Part shown: one piece after another, positions 1 to 14,739 of the stretch
How the letters are laid out: every line of letters starts with the position of its first letter
Numbering within the stretch: position 1 is the stretch's first letter
Source: Ficedula albicollis
Lineage: Eukaryota > Chordata > Aves > Passeriformes > Muscicapidae
DNA length: 64,000 bases
Direction: 5' to 3'
Assembly: GCF_000247815.1 (NCBI RefSeq)
Contig: NC_021679.1
Coordinates: 38,613,674 to 38,677,673, forward strand
Made by a program: the position numbers and the translations under genes
Notes under the pieces: generated by a model
Told to the model about the DNA's origin: nothing
Databases searched by the model: none
What the model saw: only the letters and a program-made list of their open reading frames with translations

Positions 1-331
1 TGCCAAGTCAGAGCGTGGAGGTCGCTGCCAGGCTCGGGTGTGACTGAGCCGTCTCACACGCACTCCATCATTCCCCTCGGCTTTCCCTAGAACATCAAAA
101 GCGGTTTTATTCTCCCCTTTTTCTCGGCGCACTCCTGAAGCTCAGCCGGGCGGGCATGAGGGCTGACGCAGTGTGTGCACAGAACGCCTGTTCCCCGGAG
201 TCAGCACCTGGCAGTCCCCTGGAGCCGCGAGGCCCCCTTGTCCCTGTGTCACCGCCGGCTGCCGGGGCCCCGAGCGCAGAGGTGCTCCCGGTGCTCGGTG
301 CCGGCCACGTCCTTCATCCCGCGCCGGCCCG
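1..331. other. GC-rich single-copy flank, no gene recognised
   Basis: GC-rich DNA up to the first assembly gap. No splice-bounded exon, RNA gene or repeat family was recognised. Confidence 0.5.
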
Positions 332-1299
332 NNNNNNNNNNNNNNNNNNNNNNNNNNNNNNNNNNNNNNNNNNNNNNNNNNNNNNNNNNNNNNNNNNNNN
401 NNNNNNNNNNNNNNNNNNNNNNNNNNNNNNNNNNNNNNNNNNNNNNNNNNNNNNNNNNNNNNNNNNNNNNNNNNNNNNNNNNNNNNNNNNNNNNNNNNNN
501 NNNNNNNNNNNNNNNNNNNNNNNNNNNNNNNNNNNNNNNNNNNNNNNNNNNNNNNNNNNNNNNNNNNNNNNNNNNNNNNNNNNNNNNNNNNNNNNNNNNN
601 NNNNNNNNNNNNNNNNNNNNNNNNNNNNNNNNNNNNNNNNNNNNNNNNNNNNNNNNNNNNNNNNNNNNNNNNNNNNNNNNNNNNNNNNNNNNNNNNNNNN
701 NNNNNNNNNNNNNNNNNNNNNNNNNNNNNNNNNNNNNNNNNNNNNNNNNNNNNNNNNNNNNNNNNNNNNNNNNNNNNNNNNNNNNNNNNNNNNNNNNNNN
801 NNNNNNNNNNNNNNNNNNNNNNNNNNNNNNNNNNNNNNNNNNNNNNNNNNNNNNNNNNNNNNNNNNNNNNNNNNNNNNNNNNNNNNNNNNNNNNNNNNNN
901 NNNNNNNNNNNNNNNNNNNNNNNNNNNNNNNNNNNNNNNNNNNNNNNNNNNNNNNNNNNNNNNNNNNNNNNNNNNNNNNNNNNNNNNNNNNNNNNNNNNN
1001 NNNNNNNNNNNNNNNNNNNNNNNNNNNNNNNNNNNNNNNNNNNNNNNNNNNNNNNNNNNNNNNNNNNNNNNNNNNNNNNNNNNNNNNNNNNNNNNNNNNN
1101 NNNNNNNNNNNNNNNNNNNNNNNNNNNNNNNNNNNNNNNNNNNNNNNNNNNNNNNNNNNNNNNNNNNNNNNNNNNNNNNNNNNNNNNNNNNNNNNNNNNN
1201 NNNNNNNNNNNNNNNNNNNNNNNNNNNNNNNNNNNNNNNNNNNNNNNNNNNNNNNNNNNNNNNNNNNNNNNNNNNNNNNNNNNNNNNNNNNNNNNNNNN
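332..1299. other. Assembly gap (968 N)
   Basis: A run of N. Its right edge opens directly into a perfect 42-bp tandem array, so the gap probably contains more of that array. Confidence 0.99.
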
Positions 1300-2993
1300 G
1301 CACATGGCTCGGGATGACCCGCACCCGGCCCGGGATGACCCGCACATGGCTCGGGATGACCCGCACCCGGCCCGGGATGACCCGCACATGGCTCGGGATG
1401 ACCCGCACCCGGCCCGGGATGACCCGCACATGGCTCGGGATGACCCGCACCCGGCCCGGGATGACCCGCACATGGCTCGGGATGACCCGCACCCGGCCCG
1501 GGATGACCCGCACATGGCTCGGGATGACCCGCACCCGGCCCGGGATGACCCGCACATGGCTCGGGATGACCCGCACCCGGCCCGGGATGACCCGCACATG
1601 GCTCGGGATGACCCGCACCCGGCCCGGGATGACCCGCACATGGCTCGGGATGACCCGCACCCGGCCCGGGATGACCCGCACATGGCTCGGGATGACCCGC
1701 ACCCGGCCCGGGATGACCCGCACATGGCTCGGGATGACCCGCACCCGGCCCGGGATGACCCGCACATGGCTCGGGATGACCCGCACCCGGCCCGGGATGA
1801 CCCGCACATGGCTCGGGATGACCCGCACCCGGCCCGGGATGACCCGCACATGGCTCGGGATGACCCGCACCCGGCCCGGGATGACCCGCACATGGCTCGG
1901 GATGACCCGCACCCGGCCCGGGATGACCCGCACATGGCTCGGGATGACCCGCACCCGGCCCGGGATGACCCGCACATGGCTCGGGATGACCCGCACCCGG
2001 CCCGGGATGACCCGCACATGGCTCGGGATGACCCGCACCCGGCCCGGGATGACCCGCACATGGCTCGGGATGACCCGCACCCGGCCCGGGATGACCCGCA
2101 CATGGCTCGGGATGACCCGCACCCGGCCCGGGATGACCCGCACATGGCTCGGGATGACCCGCACCCGGCCCGGGATGACCCGCACATGGCTCGGGATGAC
2201 CCGCACCCGGCCCGGGATGACCCGCACATGGCTCGGGATGACCCGCACCCGGCCCGGGATGACCCGCACATGGCTCGGGATGACCCGCACCCGGCCCGGG
2301 ATGACCCGCACATGGCTCGGGATGACCCGCACCCGGCCCGGGATGACCCGCACATGGCTCGGGATGACCCGCACCCGGCCCGGGATGACCCGCACATGGC
2401 TCGGGATGACCCGCACCCGGCCCGGGATGACCCGCACATGGCTCGGGATGACCCGCACCCGGCCCGGGATGACCCGCACATGGCTCGGGATGACCCGCAC
2501 CCGGCCCGGGATGACCCGCACATGGCTCGGGATGACCCGCACCCGGCCCGGGATGACCCGCACATGGCTCGGGATGACCCGCACCCGGCCCGGGATGACC
2601 CGCACATGGCTCGGGATGACCCGCACCCGGCCCGGGATGACCCGCACATGGCTCGGGATGACCCGCACCCGGCCCGGGATGACCCGCACATGGCTCGGGA
2701 TGACCCGCACCCGGCCCGGGATGACCCGCACATGGCTCGGGATGACCCGCACCCGGCCCGGGATGACCCGCACATGGCTCGGGATGACCCGCACCCGGCC
2801 CGGGATGACCCGCACATGGCTCGGGATGACCCGCACCCGGCCCGGGATGACCCGCACATGGCTCGGGATGACCCGCACACGGCTCGGGATGACCCGCACC
2901 CGGCTCGGGATGACCCGCACATGGCTCGGGATGACCCGCACCCGGCCCGGGATGACCCGCACCCGGCCCGGGATGACCCGCACATGGCTCGGA
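1300..2993 (+). repeat. 42-bp GC-rich minisatellite (about 40 copies)
   Basis: The unit consists of two 21-bp half-units that share CGGGATGACCCGCA and differ in the lead (CATGGCT versus CCCGGCC). Copies are essentially identical until the last few, about 2876-2993, where the alternation of half-units breaks down. Because 42 is a multiple of 3, several frames stay open throughout. These open frames are a by-product, not genes. Confidence 0.97.
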
Positions 2994-3170
2994 TTGTCCC
3001 TCTGTCCTCTCCGTGCTCCCCCCCGCTGCTGCTCAGCGCTCCCGCATAGCCCCGAGGGCTGGGGAGTGGATTGTGGTTTGATTTCAGCGGGTTTTTATTA
3101 GTTTTTTTTGGTTGGTTGCTTTGGGGTTAGTTTGGTGTTTCCCCACCCACCACGCCCCCCCCGGCTCCAG

Positions 3171-4190
<1,020 letters not shown>

Positions 4191-5065
4191 TGCTGGGGAA
4201 GGAGCAGAGGCAGGAGCAGCTCTGCAGGACAGGCTGGCAGAGCTGCACCTTTCCCACTCCTCTGGCTCCTGGCAGGGCCATCACTGCACTGGATTTGTAG
4301 AATTCCCGGGAATTCTGTGCAGGGCCATGGAGCTGCCGTGGATCCCTTGGTGCAGGAGCCACGGGGAGCACCAGGAGGGGGGTCCTGGGGCCAGCTCTGG
4401 CCACGCTGCTGGGGGAGGTGTCCAGGGTCTGCACTGGCCATCCTGCTTCTTCAGGAATTGTCTCAGCCCCAGGCTGCTCTGCAGCTCTGGAAACCCCCAA
4501 AACACAACACTTGACTGAAGTATTTTTGCCGCAAACAGTCAAAAATAGCACAATTGGACACTGTTTGCCCTGTGTTTTGGGAATTTCCGACACAAGACAC
4601 AGAAATCTGGTTTAATTAACTGCTTTTGTTCAGCATTTTGTTGTTTTGATGAAATCCTTTCTTGGTTTGGGAAGGATTTGCTCGACACACCTGGGATCCT
4701 TCCCCTCAGAAACACATTCCCTGGAAGGCACTGCCAAGCAGGAACACAAGTATCCATGGACGCTGGAAAAGGGGAAGTTTCCAGTGCCTGGTCACAGAGG
4801 AGGAGCTGCTGGCACATCCAGAATTCCACGGGGAACAGTGCCCAGGGCATCACCAGTGAGAGCTGTGCCCGCCCTGCCTTGGGGCTGGAGGGGGCCCCGT
4901 CCTTCCCCTTCGCTCACAGCTGAGTAAAACCATTTTCCAAGGAGGCTGGGAGCCTCCAGGCCTCCCAGGCAGAGCTATTTTGGTTCTCCTCAGCATCTCT
5001 GAACTGCTGTGCTCATGACTGGTGGGTGGAGATGCATGCACGCACATCCCAGAGTGCCAGCCCAG

Positions 5066-5132
5066 CCTCCTCCTCCTCCTCCTCCTCCTCCCTGGGCCAG
5101 CCTCCTCCTCCTCCTCCTCCTCCTCCTCCTCC
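5066..5132 (+). repeat. (CCT)n trinucleotide tract
   Basis: Two blocks of CCT repeats separated by CTGGGCCAG. Simple repeat. Confidence 0.95.
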
Positions 5133-5351
5133 GTGGGCTGGGCTGGTGGCACAGCAGAGCCCCTGCCAGGCACAGCCCGTGCTGGGCTGTCCTGCACCCT
5201 GTGTCACAGGGCACAAGCCATGTCCCCTCACCAGGACACGGCCCTGCTCCCAGGGACGGAGGCTTTGCATCTCTCTGCTCCCCCAGGCACAGCCTGGTTT
5301 GCAAAACACCAGATTGATTTCTAAATGGTGCCCGGTTGTGTTCTGAACTAA

Positions 5352-5475
5352 GGCCCTGGCAGTGTCCCAGGCCAGGCTGGGCAGGGCTTGGAGCAACCTG
5401 GGGCAGTGGAAAGTGTCCCTGCCACGGCAGGGGTGGAACACAATGAGCCAGCTCAATCCACCTGTGATTCTGTGA
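5352..5475 (+). mobile_element. CR1 LINE 3' fragment, sense
   Basis: It has the CR1 3' body phrases CAGGCTGGGCAGGGCTTGGA and CCTGCCACGGCAGG. It ends in TGTGATTCTGTGA, the CR1-type 8-mer tail, so the sense strand is +. Confidence 0.8.
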
Positions 5476-5993
5476 CCCTGAGCCCAGGCTATAAAGTGCA
5501 GCTTTCAATCACAGTCCCCTCTGGGCAGGAGGCTGCAGCCACTCTGGGACAGTCATCCCCTGCTGAAGGGCTCACACCCTGCTGCAGCCTCAGAAAGAGA
5601 GTGAAACCAAGAGAAAGTTCCTGAGAGCCAGGAACCTCCATGTCTGTGATGGCTGCTGCCATTAGGGGGAAACGGCAGGGAGAGCAAGCCCATTAATGCA
5701 GCTGTTAATTGGAAACAGGGCTCTGTGGAGAATGGGGTTTGTCATTACAGGAACAGTTATTAAAATACCATTTCTGCTTTTTAGAATGCCTGACTTCAGT
5801 ACAGAGTATGGAGGAGTCATGCTGTAAAAAGTTAATTGTTTCCAGTGCTTCAGAAAGAGAGGCCTAAGCTGAAAATGATTTACCAAAATTGTTAGGACAG
5901 TTTTTCTAATTACCAATTTTACAGCACTGTCCTAGAGTGGGGGCTGAGCCTCAGGTTTACTTTCAGTCTGGAACGTGGAACCCAAGCAGGTCC

Positions 5994-7840
5994 GGGATGG
6001 GATGGGATGGGATGGGATGGGATGGGATGGGATGGGATGGGATGGGATGGGATGGGATGGGATGGGATGGGATGGGATGGGATGGGATGGGATGGGATGG
6101 GATGGGATGGGATGGGATGGGATGGGATGGGATGGGATGGGATGGGATGGGATGGGATGGGATGGGATGGGATGGGATGGGATGGGATGGGATGGGATGG
6201 GATGGGATGGGATGGGATGGGATGGGATGGGATGGGATGGGATGGGATGGGATGGGATGGGATGGGATGGGATGGGATGGGATGGGATGGGATGGGATGG
6301 GATGGGATGGGATGGGATGGGATGGGATGGGATGGGATGGGATGGGATGGGATGGGATGGGATGGGATGGGATGGGATGGGATGGGATGGGATGGGATGG
6401 GATGGGATGGGATGGGATGGGATGGGATGGGATGGGATGGGATGGGATGGGATGGGATGGGATGGGATGGGATGGGATGGGATGGGATGGGATGGGATGG
6501 GATGGGATGGGATGGGATGGGATGGGATGGGATGGGATGGGATGGGATGGGATGGGATGGGATGGGATGGGATGGGATGGGATGGGATGGGATGGGATGG
6601 GATGGGATGGGATGGGATGGGATGGGATGGGATGGGATGGGATGGGATGGGATGGGATGGGATGGGATGGGATGGGATGGGATGGGATGGGATGGGATGG
6701 GATGGGATGGGATGGGATGGGATGGGATGGGATGGGATGGGATGGGATGGGATGGGATGGGATGGGATGGGATGGGATGGGATGGGATGGGATGGGATGG
6801 GATGGGATGGGATGGGATGGGATGGGATGGGATGGGATGGGATGGGATGGGATGGGATGGGATGGGATGGGATGGGATGGGATGGGATGGGATGGGATGG
6901 GATGGGATGGGATGGGATGGGATGGGATGGGATGGGATGGGATGGGATGGGATGGGATGGGATGGGATGGGATGGGATGGGATGGGATGGGATGGGATGG
7001 GATGGGATGGGATGGGATGGGATGGGATGGGATGGGATGGGATGGGATGGGATGGGATGGGATGGGATGGGATGGGATGGGATGGGATGGGATGGGATGG
7101 GATGGGATGGGATGGGATGGGATGGGATGGGATGGGATGGGATGGGATGGGATGGGATGGGATGGGATGGGATGGGATGGGATGGGATGGGATGGGATGG
7201 GATGGGATGGGATGGGATGGGATGGGATGGGATGGGATGGGATGGGATGGGATGGGATGGGATGGGATGGGATGGGATGGGATGGGATGGGATGGGATGG
7301 GATGGGATGGGATGGGATGGGATGGGATGGGATGGGATGGGATGGGATGGGATGGGATGGGATGGGATGGGATGGGATGGGATGGGATGGGATGGGATGG
7401 GATGGGATGGGATGGGATGGGATGGGATGGGATGGGATGGGATGGGATGGGATGGGATGGGATGGGATGGGATGGGATGGGATGGGATGGGATGGGATGG
7501 GATGGGATGGGATGGGATGGGATGGGATGGGATGGGATGGGATGGGATGGGATGGGATGGGATGGGATGGGATGGGATGGGATGGGATGGGATGGGATGG
7601 GATGGGATGGGATGGGATGGGATGGGATGGGATGGGATGGGATGGGATGGGATGGGATGGGATGGGATGGGATGGGATGGGATGGGATGGGATGGGATGG
7701 GATGGGATGGGATGGGATGGGATGGGATGGGATGGGATGGGATGGGATGGGATGGGATGGGATGGGATGGGATGGGATGGGATGGGATGGGATGGGATGG
7801 GATGGGATGGGATGGGATGGGATGGGATGGGATGGGATGG
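5994..7840 (+). repeat. (GGGAT)n microsatellite, about 369 perfect copies
   Basis: 1,847 bp of pure GGGAT pentamers on the + strand (ATCCC on the -) with no interruption seen. It begins after CAGGTCC and ends at GGATGG/AGTCC. Long open frames in all + frames (GMGWD) and - frames (PIPSH) are artefacts of the 5-bp period. Confidence 0.99.
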
Positions 7841-8837
7841 AGTCCAGGATGGACACACACCCAGTGGTGCAAAAATATGCACTCACCCTTTCCTGACAGT
7901 GGAATAATCATGGAGAAACAGGCAATTAATCATGCACAATAAATAATTTAGTCTTTCTTGCAACACTTGAAGCACAGCAAGTAAAAAACACTGATTTGAG
8001 AAGAGTGGTGTTAAATAAAACCATGCAGAATTCAGTTCAGCCTGCACACTGAATGGAGGAAAAACTGTGTTTTATTCAATTTTAATTAAATGGGATCTGG
8101 CTCTTCAATATGGAAAAACTAGATTAAAACTGAGGCAAAAATTGAATCCCATTAATATTACCAGTAAATAAAAATACATTATTTTTTGGTTGAGGGAGCT
8201 TTAATAATAAGAGGCATCATAAAGAGAGAAATCAAAACTGGATTGTACATTCACCAGATTGTTCAATACAAAAGCCAACAAAATGAGGCCATATTGATGT
8301 GACAAGCAAGAAGAAATATATTCGTTTCCAGCTCACAACATTCTGCTACAAGATACCATTGGCAAACCAAGTCAATTTTGCTGTCAGTGGGATCCCGATG
8401 AAGTGAGCCCACACCTGCAGCAGGAATCCCACAGGCCTGGCCCCTCCTGGGATATAAATACAGATTTCCAAAGCTGTTCCAGGAAAAAAACAAAAAGCAT
8501 TGAGTCCAGGAGAGAGTTCCTAACATACCTTAAAAATGTGATACTAAGCAAACAAACTGAAAACCAAATATTTCTTACCTCAAGTGTTTCTGCTCTCTGG
8601 GGACAGAGAGCTGCACGTGGAGAATGAGGTCCAGGGAATAAGTCAGTGTGGAAGGGAATATGATAAAAACATTAATAGTAACATGAACAGTAACATGAAC
8701 AATAACATTAATAATAACATTAACAGTACTAGACATAATAGCAATAATAGTTTATATAGTAGTATATAGAGTAGATACAGTAACTATAGTATAATAGTAA
8801 TAGCAGTAATGATAATAATAATGGCAGTAATAATAGC
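7841..8837. other. AT-rich intergenic DNA grading into degenerate AAT-like repeats
   Basis: 7841-8660 is AT-rich single-copy sequence with no recognised gene. From about 8661 to 8837 it becomes a degenerate series of AATAACATGAACAGT-like and AATAGTAAT-like units, apparently the decayed edge of the AAT array that follows. Confidence 0.6.
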
Positions 8838-9394
<557 letters not shown>

Positions 9395-9439
9395 AGTAGT
9401 GTACTTTTTTAAGGGTGAAATATTTTAACCAGACATTCC

Positions 9440-9965
9440 CTAAGCAAATCTGAAGTGTGCTGTTGAGTGATCTGCCCTAATGAGGCTCCAGGTGGGTTTC
9501 CAGAGCAGCTCCTGTCCTGCTCCCAGGAAGGGCGGTGAATTAAAGGCTGGAGGAGGCAGGAGCATCCTGCTGCCCGCACAGCTCTCTTGCCAGGGTACCT
9601 GGGTAATTGTGGCCTCCCGAGCCTGCCAGAAGCCTCCTATCTGCCTCCAATCCTGAAATGTTAATTTTCATCTCTGATTGAGCTGCAGACCAGTCGAGGC
9701 TCCTTTTATTAAGTCAGGCAGACTCCTACCTGCTTCCCGAGGGCTAAATTGGGCTGGGAAAGCCATTGGAATATTGTGTAATTAATTTGCCAGTCAAATA
9801 ATTTCTGCAGGGCTCTAATTTACTTATCTGTCTGCAACACTAATGAATCTCCCGGCTCAGTACTTTAATCATGTTTTCTGCCTTTTTATCTCCTTTTCTA
9901 ACTCCAACTTTCCTAATTGTTTACTATGGGCTCATCTTTAACCTGCATTTTGGGGACGTCTTTGT
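9440..9965. promoter_or_regulatory. Candidate conserved non-coding element
   Basis: Single-copy, non-repetitive sequence of balanced composition, rich in homeodomain-like and forkhead-like words. Examples are GTGTAATTAATTTGCC near 9776, CCTAATTGTTTAC near 9914, TTAATCATG near 9864 and GCCCTAATGAGG near 9472. It has no long open frame. This texture is typical of developmental enhancers, and the gene conventionally neighbouring GPD2 in vertebrates (NR4A2) is developmentally regulated. The call rests on appearance only. Confidence 0.3.
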
Positions 9966-10974
9966 TGTCACAACAAAGCCCAGCTGAGCACGTGGGCTCT
10001 GCAGTTCTCCCTCACGACCGGGAGCTGCTGAAAGCCTTGCCTTGCTTTACTCTTCAATTCCAGCCAGCGAGAGAGCTGAGTCAATAAAAACCCGAGATGC
10101 AAAAATCCAGGAGAAAAAGCCATTTGCGTTTGACTTAAGGTGGTAACATTCATTCAAGGTAAGCTAAAGGGCACTCACTCTGCTCCCTGATCAGTGGCAG
10201 TGGGTAAATGTGTTTCAAAAATCGAGGAGATGACACCTGAGGACACCACTGAGTGCTGGCAGGGTTGATGGTGGGACTCGGTTATCTGAAAGCTCTTTTC
10301 CAACCTTAACCATTCTTTGATTCTTTGAAATGCAGCACTGGCAGGTTTTTTAGTTGTTTAACTTTGCAAATCACAAGTCTGTAGTAGTTTTTTTTTTTGT
10401 TGTTTTTCCGGTACATTTATTACATAAAATGCTGCGATAAGAGGCACATTTCCGTAGTGTTAAGTACTTAGGTGTCGCTCCAACACACCGACTCTGGTAT
10501 TTGTCACTTCCGTTTTTGTAATCTCCAACGGGAAAGTTCTTTGAAGGAGAACAGGAATGCTCAATAAAAGATAAATAGTCATACAGAATCACGGAATCCC
10601 TGAGGCAACACTTCTCTAAACAGAGCAATACATTCAATTTCCAGCAGAATATGACAGGAATGTGCATTATTTTTGAGTAAGGGTACAACTTGATGTGATA
10701 CTTAAGCAAAGATGGCTGCATGAAGATTATTTCCTGGAAATCAATATTCCACGGGGCAGAGCTGATGTCTCAAGTACATGGGAGAGTCATTGACTCCAGC
10801 TGCCTGTGACATGGAAAATAGTCTACATGGAGGCTGTTGGGGCTGGAAATAAAAGTAGGGGAATATGGATTTTTATATGCATTATGGAGTTCACAATGGC
10901 AACACTCTGCTTGAGACAATCCCAGAAAATTAATGTCCCGTACATTGCAAACATCACTGAAAATCTATCCCATG
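9966..10974. other. Intergenic DNA, one CR1 tail, otherwise nothing recognised
   Basis: Single-copy sequence. A CR1 3' tail lies at 10255-10330. No exon or RNA gene was identified. Confidence 0.6.
10255..10330 (+). mobile_element. CR1 LINE 3' tail, sense
   Basis: Contains CTTTTCCAACCTTAACCATT followed by TTCTTTGATTCTTTGAAA, the CR1 3' end with its 8-mer repeat. Confidence 0.8.
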
Positions 10975-11331
10975 GAATCACAGGATCATTAAAATGGAAA
11001 AGAGCTCCAAGGTCATTGACTTCAAGCTGTGCCCAATCCCCAGCCCAGAGCTCTGAGTGCCACCTCCAGGAATTCCTTGGGCACCTCCAGGGATAGGGAT
11101 CCAAACCTCCCTGGGCACTTCCAATTCCTGAGCTCCCTTTCCGTGGGGAAATTCCTGCTGATGTCCAATCTGAGCCTCTCTCCTGTCCCTGTTCCTGGGA
11201 GCAGATCCCAAATCCCCCCGGCTGTGCCCTCCTGGCAGGGAATTCCAGAGAGGGAAAAGATCCCTCGGGATCCTCCTTTGCTCCAGGCTAAGAGGCTGGA
11301 ATTCAGGCTGGAATTCTGCACCCCCTCGTTT
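10975..11331 (-). mobile_element. CR1 LINE fragment, antisense
   Basis: Begins with GAATCACAGGATCATTAAAA (reverse complement of a CR1 tail). It continues through CR1 body phrases, including a segment homologous to 21960-22055 in opposite orientation (for example GGAATTCCAGAGAGGGAAAA). Confidence 0.85.
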
Positions 11332-12070
11332 GGATACCTCAGGCAAATGGGTGACACGGCCATGTGACGAAAGGAAAATGATTTTATGTAGCAAATGACA
11401 AGCGGCTGGTGGCACTGCCGAGGGCTCAGGTGTCCCACAGAGGTGTCAGACACACCTGGGAGCTGAGACCCGCAGCTCTGGCGTTGCTCCAGGGCTGGAT
11501 CCACCACACGGATCCTCCTCATCTGTTTGTTTTCCACCGCTGGGTTCTGCTGAATGAGAGCGCTGGCTGTCAGAAGGAATTTTGAGTGTAAACATTTAAT
11601 GCCGGGAACAAGTGCCGGGGCAGGAGCTGCGCTAGAAGGAAGCAGGACTGTCCCATCTCTCCGGAGCCCTGCTGCGGTCCCTGCTCCCACGCAGCCCGGA
11701 TTTCGGAGCAGAGCTCCTGTCGGAGAAAACAGCGAGTGGGTTCGCGCGTGTATCTGACGAGAGCCGAGGAAAAACGCGGACACTCGAGCAGACCAAAGAG
11801 AAGCCCATCCCCAGAGCCAGGGGCGGCCTCCCTGCGAGGCTGAGCTCCCCGAGGCAGCAGGAACGAGTTAATCCCACCGAGGGACGCGGAGGAGCCGCCA
11901 GATCGCAGTGACACTGCTTTTCCCTGATGTCGGCTCCGAAACCCGAACACAAAGAGGTGAATGTAGCCCTGGGAGGCCGCTGAATGAGGAGCTTGTGCCG
12001 GCATCCAGCAGCATTGAAACAAGATGACCGAGTGTTTCCTGGAGGCAGGCGCTGGGAAGGGTCAGGGATG
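11332..12070. other. Intergenic DNA, locally CpG-containing (about 11620-11960), nothing recognised
   Basis: Moderately GC-rich with scattered CG around 11690-11910 and several short open frames. None has a supporting protein match or splice context. Confidence 0.5.
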
Positions 12071-12862
12071 TGTTATCTATGCGACTCGTGCTAACTAAAT
12101 CGTAACCATATTAGCAAAATCGTTGCTGTATAATTAACAGGAAAATTGTATTTAATTGCTGTCAAGCAAAAAGGGATAAAGGAAATGGTTAAACAAAGCA
12201 GATGGAATCATGCTCCAGATGTTTGGTGGGAGGGAGGATAGGAAGGGTTTAGGTCTAAGAACAGCATCTAGAAATAAAACTTTCGGCCTTGAATTGGGCC
12301 AAACTGGGATGATTCCAGACACTGGACACTTGGACAAGACTAGTTATGGGAACATACATTTAATTATATAACCCTAGGCTTAGTGTGCTTGTGTTCCCTG
12401 CAATGTCAAACAGCAAACACTGAGGAAGACCCAGAGCCTTCATCGGAACCAAGGGCCCCGAAAAGAGGAGAGACCCCCGACCACTGGTGCAGCATGTGCA
12501 GCACAACACAGTGACCCAGATTTTAGGGACAGAAACGAGGAGGAGCTTTCCAGAACATTCTGTGTGAATACGTATTAGTAAACAGTATATAAGTGAGATT
12601 TTAGCTTGACTGGTTTGGTACAGTGCGAGAGGAAGGGCCCTACCTGCATCCCTGGTCAGTTTTGTTTATGCTTTATTCAAACCAGACCTCAATTACACTA
12701 AATTACTGCCAAATTTTGTATTTACTTAAATCTATCTAACTCATAATTTTGATTGTATTCATTTGTATACAATTGCTGTTATTAATAAATTGCTGCTAAA
12801 TTTAACCTTGTTGCTTTGATTAATTGGACAAAATGAACATATCCAAATATCCATTTATAACA
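12071..12862 (+). mobile_element. Probable solo LTR of an endogenous retrovirus, with 4-bp target duplication
   Basis: The block starts TGTTAT and ends ATAACA (imperfect inverted termini of the TG...CA type). It is flanked on both sides by GATG, consistent with a 4-bp target-site duplication. It contains a TATA-like GTATATAAG near 12585 and an AATAAA polyadenylation signal at 12784 in the right order and spacing for U3-R-U5 on the + strand. The length of 792 bp suits an LTR. There is no internal gag/pol/env-like open frame, so it is a solo LTR left by recombination. The family is not named from sequence alone. Confidence 0.6.
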
Positions 12863-13683
12863 GATGGGAGTCTGATCCTGCTCCCCCCGGCTGTGAACAC
12901 GCAGCTCTGGTAGGGCTGGGGCTTCCTCCCCATAATTCACATCCATCCATGGGCATTTTATTTTTCCCTTACAGGCACTTCAAGGCATCTTATTTTCATC
13001 TTCGTGCTGTGTCTTGACTGAATAATTCTCCTTATTCTGTGAGAATAAGGTAGGTGATGAGGATCAGAGGATATTTAGACCAGGCTAGAAGAGAAGCCTT
13101 GTTTCACTTCAATATAGGCAGCAGTTGTAATTAACAGTAATTAAAAACTTGCTGATAGGATTTGGACGTGGGGCTGCTCCTCTCAGCAGCTCTGCCTCCA
13201 TCCACTCCCAAGAGGGAAGTGTCCATCACAGCTGGGAAATCCAGAACTGCATGGTAATATCTGTATTATTCATTTTTGGCTATTCTGAACTCTACAGGAA
13301 GGTAGACAAAAGGAGAAAAAAAACTGCAGAGAAGGTTTTAAATTGCTTTGTGTTTTTATTGCCAGGTTGGTATTGGCCTCCCCAGCACCCTCGTCTCAGC
13401 CTGCTGAGGAACCAGGGCCCCTCTGCACCTCAGGCTACACACAGACCAGAGTTTGGGGGTTGATTGGGAAAACCTGATCCAGAAAGCAGCTTCCTAAAAT
13501 CTGGCTGGAAGAAAGTCGAGCTGTTTTCCGACAGGATGGAAAAACCTCAGTGGTTTTCCAAGGTTATGGATGTCAGAATGGGAATGGCTGGGCGGGGAAG
13601 GGCCCTGTGGGATCCTTGTGGGACAATAAATTAAATATGTTCTGTAGTATCCAGTATTCTTCCCTGGGAGGGAGGTGAGGCCT
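12863..13683. other. Intergenic DNA, nothing recognised
   Basis: Single-copy sequence without recognisable exon, RNA or repeat. Confidence 0.5.
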
Positions 13684-14692
<1,009 letters not shown>

Positions 14693-14739
14693 GCTGCGGG
14701 ACAGCTCAGCCATGGAGGTGGAGCTCGGTTCTGAAACAG

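Larger units (their letters stand above)
4191..5993. other. Intergenic DNA with a CCT-rich tract and a CR1 fragment
   Basis: Mostly single-copy sequence with no recognisable exon. It holds the trinucleotide tract at 5066-5132 and a CR1 3' fragment at 5352-5475, listed separately. Confidence 0.6.

Noticed and set aside
1300..2993. CRISPR-like regular repeats (also considered at 38011-38957 and 55052-55675)
   Set aside because: These arrays have no unique spacers and lie in a vertebrate genome; they are minisatellites.
142..3101. Very long open frames on both strands through the 42-bp array
   Set aside because: They exist only because the repeat period is a multiple of 3 and lacks stops, and they cross an assembly gap. 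The translations are monotonous repeats with no splice or start context.
5994..7840. Interstitial telomeric repeat
   Set aside because: The motif is GGGAT, not TTAGGG, and no TTAGGG run is present.
5919..7942. Open frames of about 650 residues with PIPSH or GMGWD repeats
   Set aside because: By-product of the (GGGAT)n pentamer, which has no stop in any frame. There is no evidence of expression.
11554..12022. Possible coding exon in the CpG-containing stretch around 11.6-12.0 kb
   Set aside because: Open frames on both strands lack a recognisable product and consistent splice signals.
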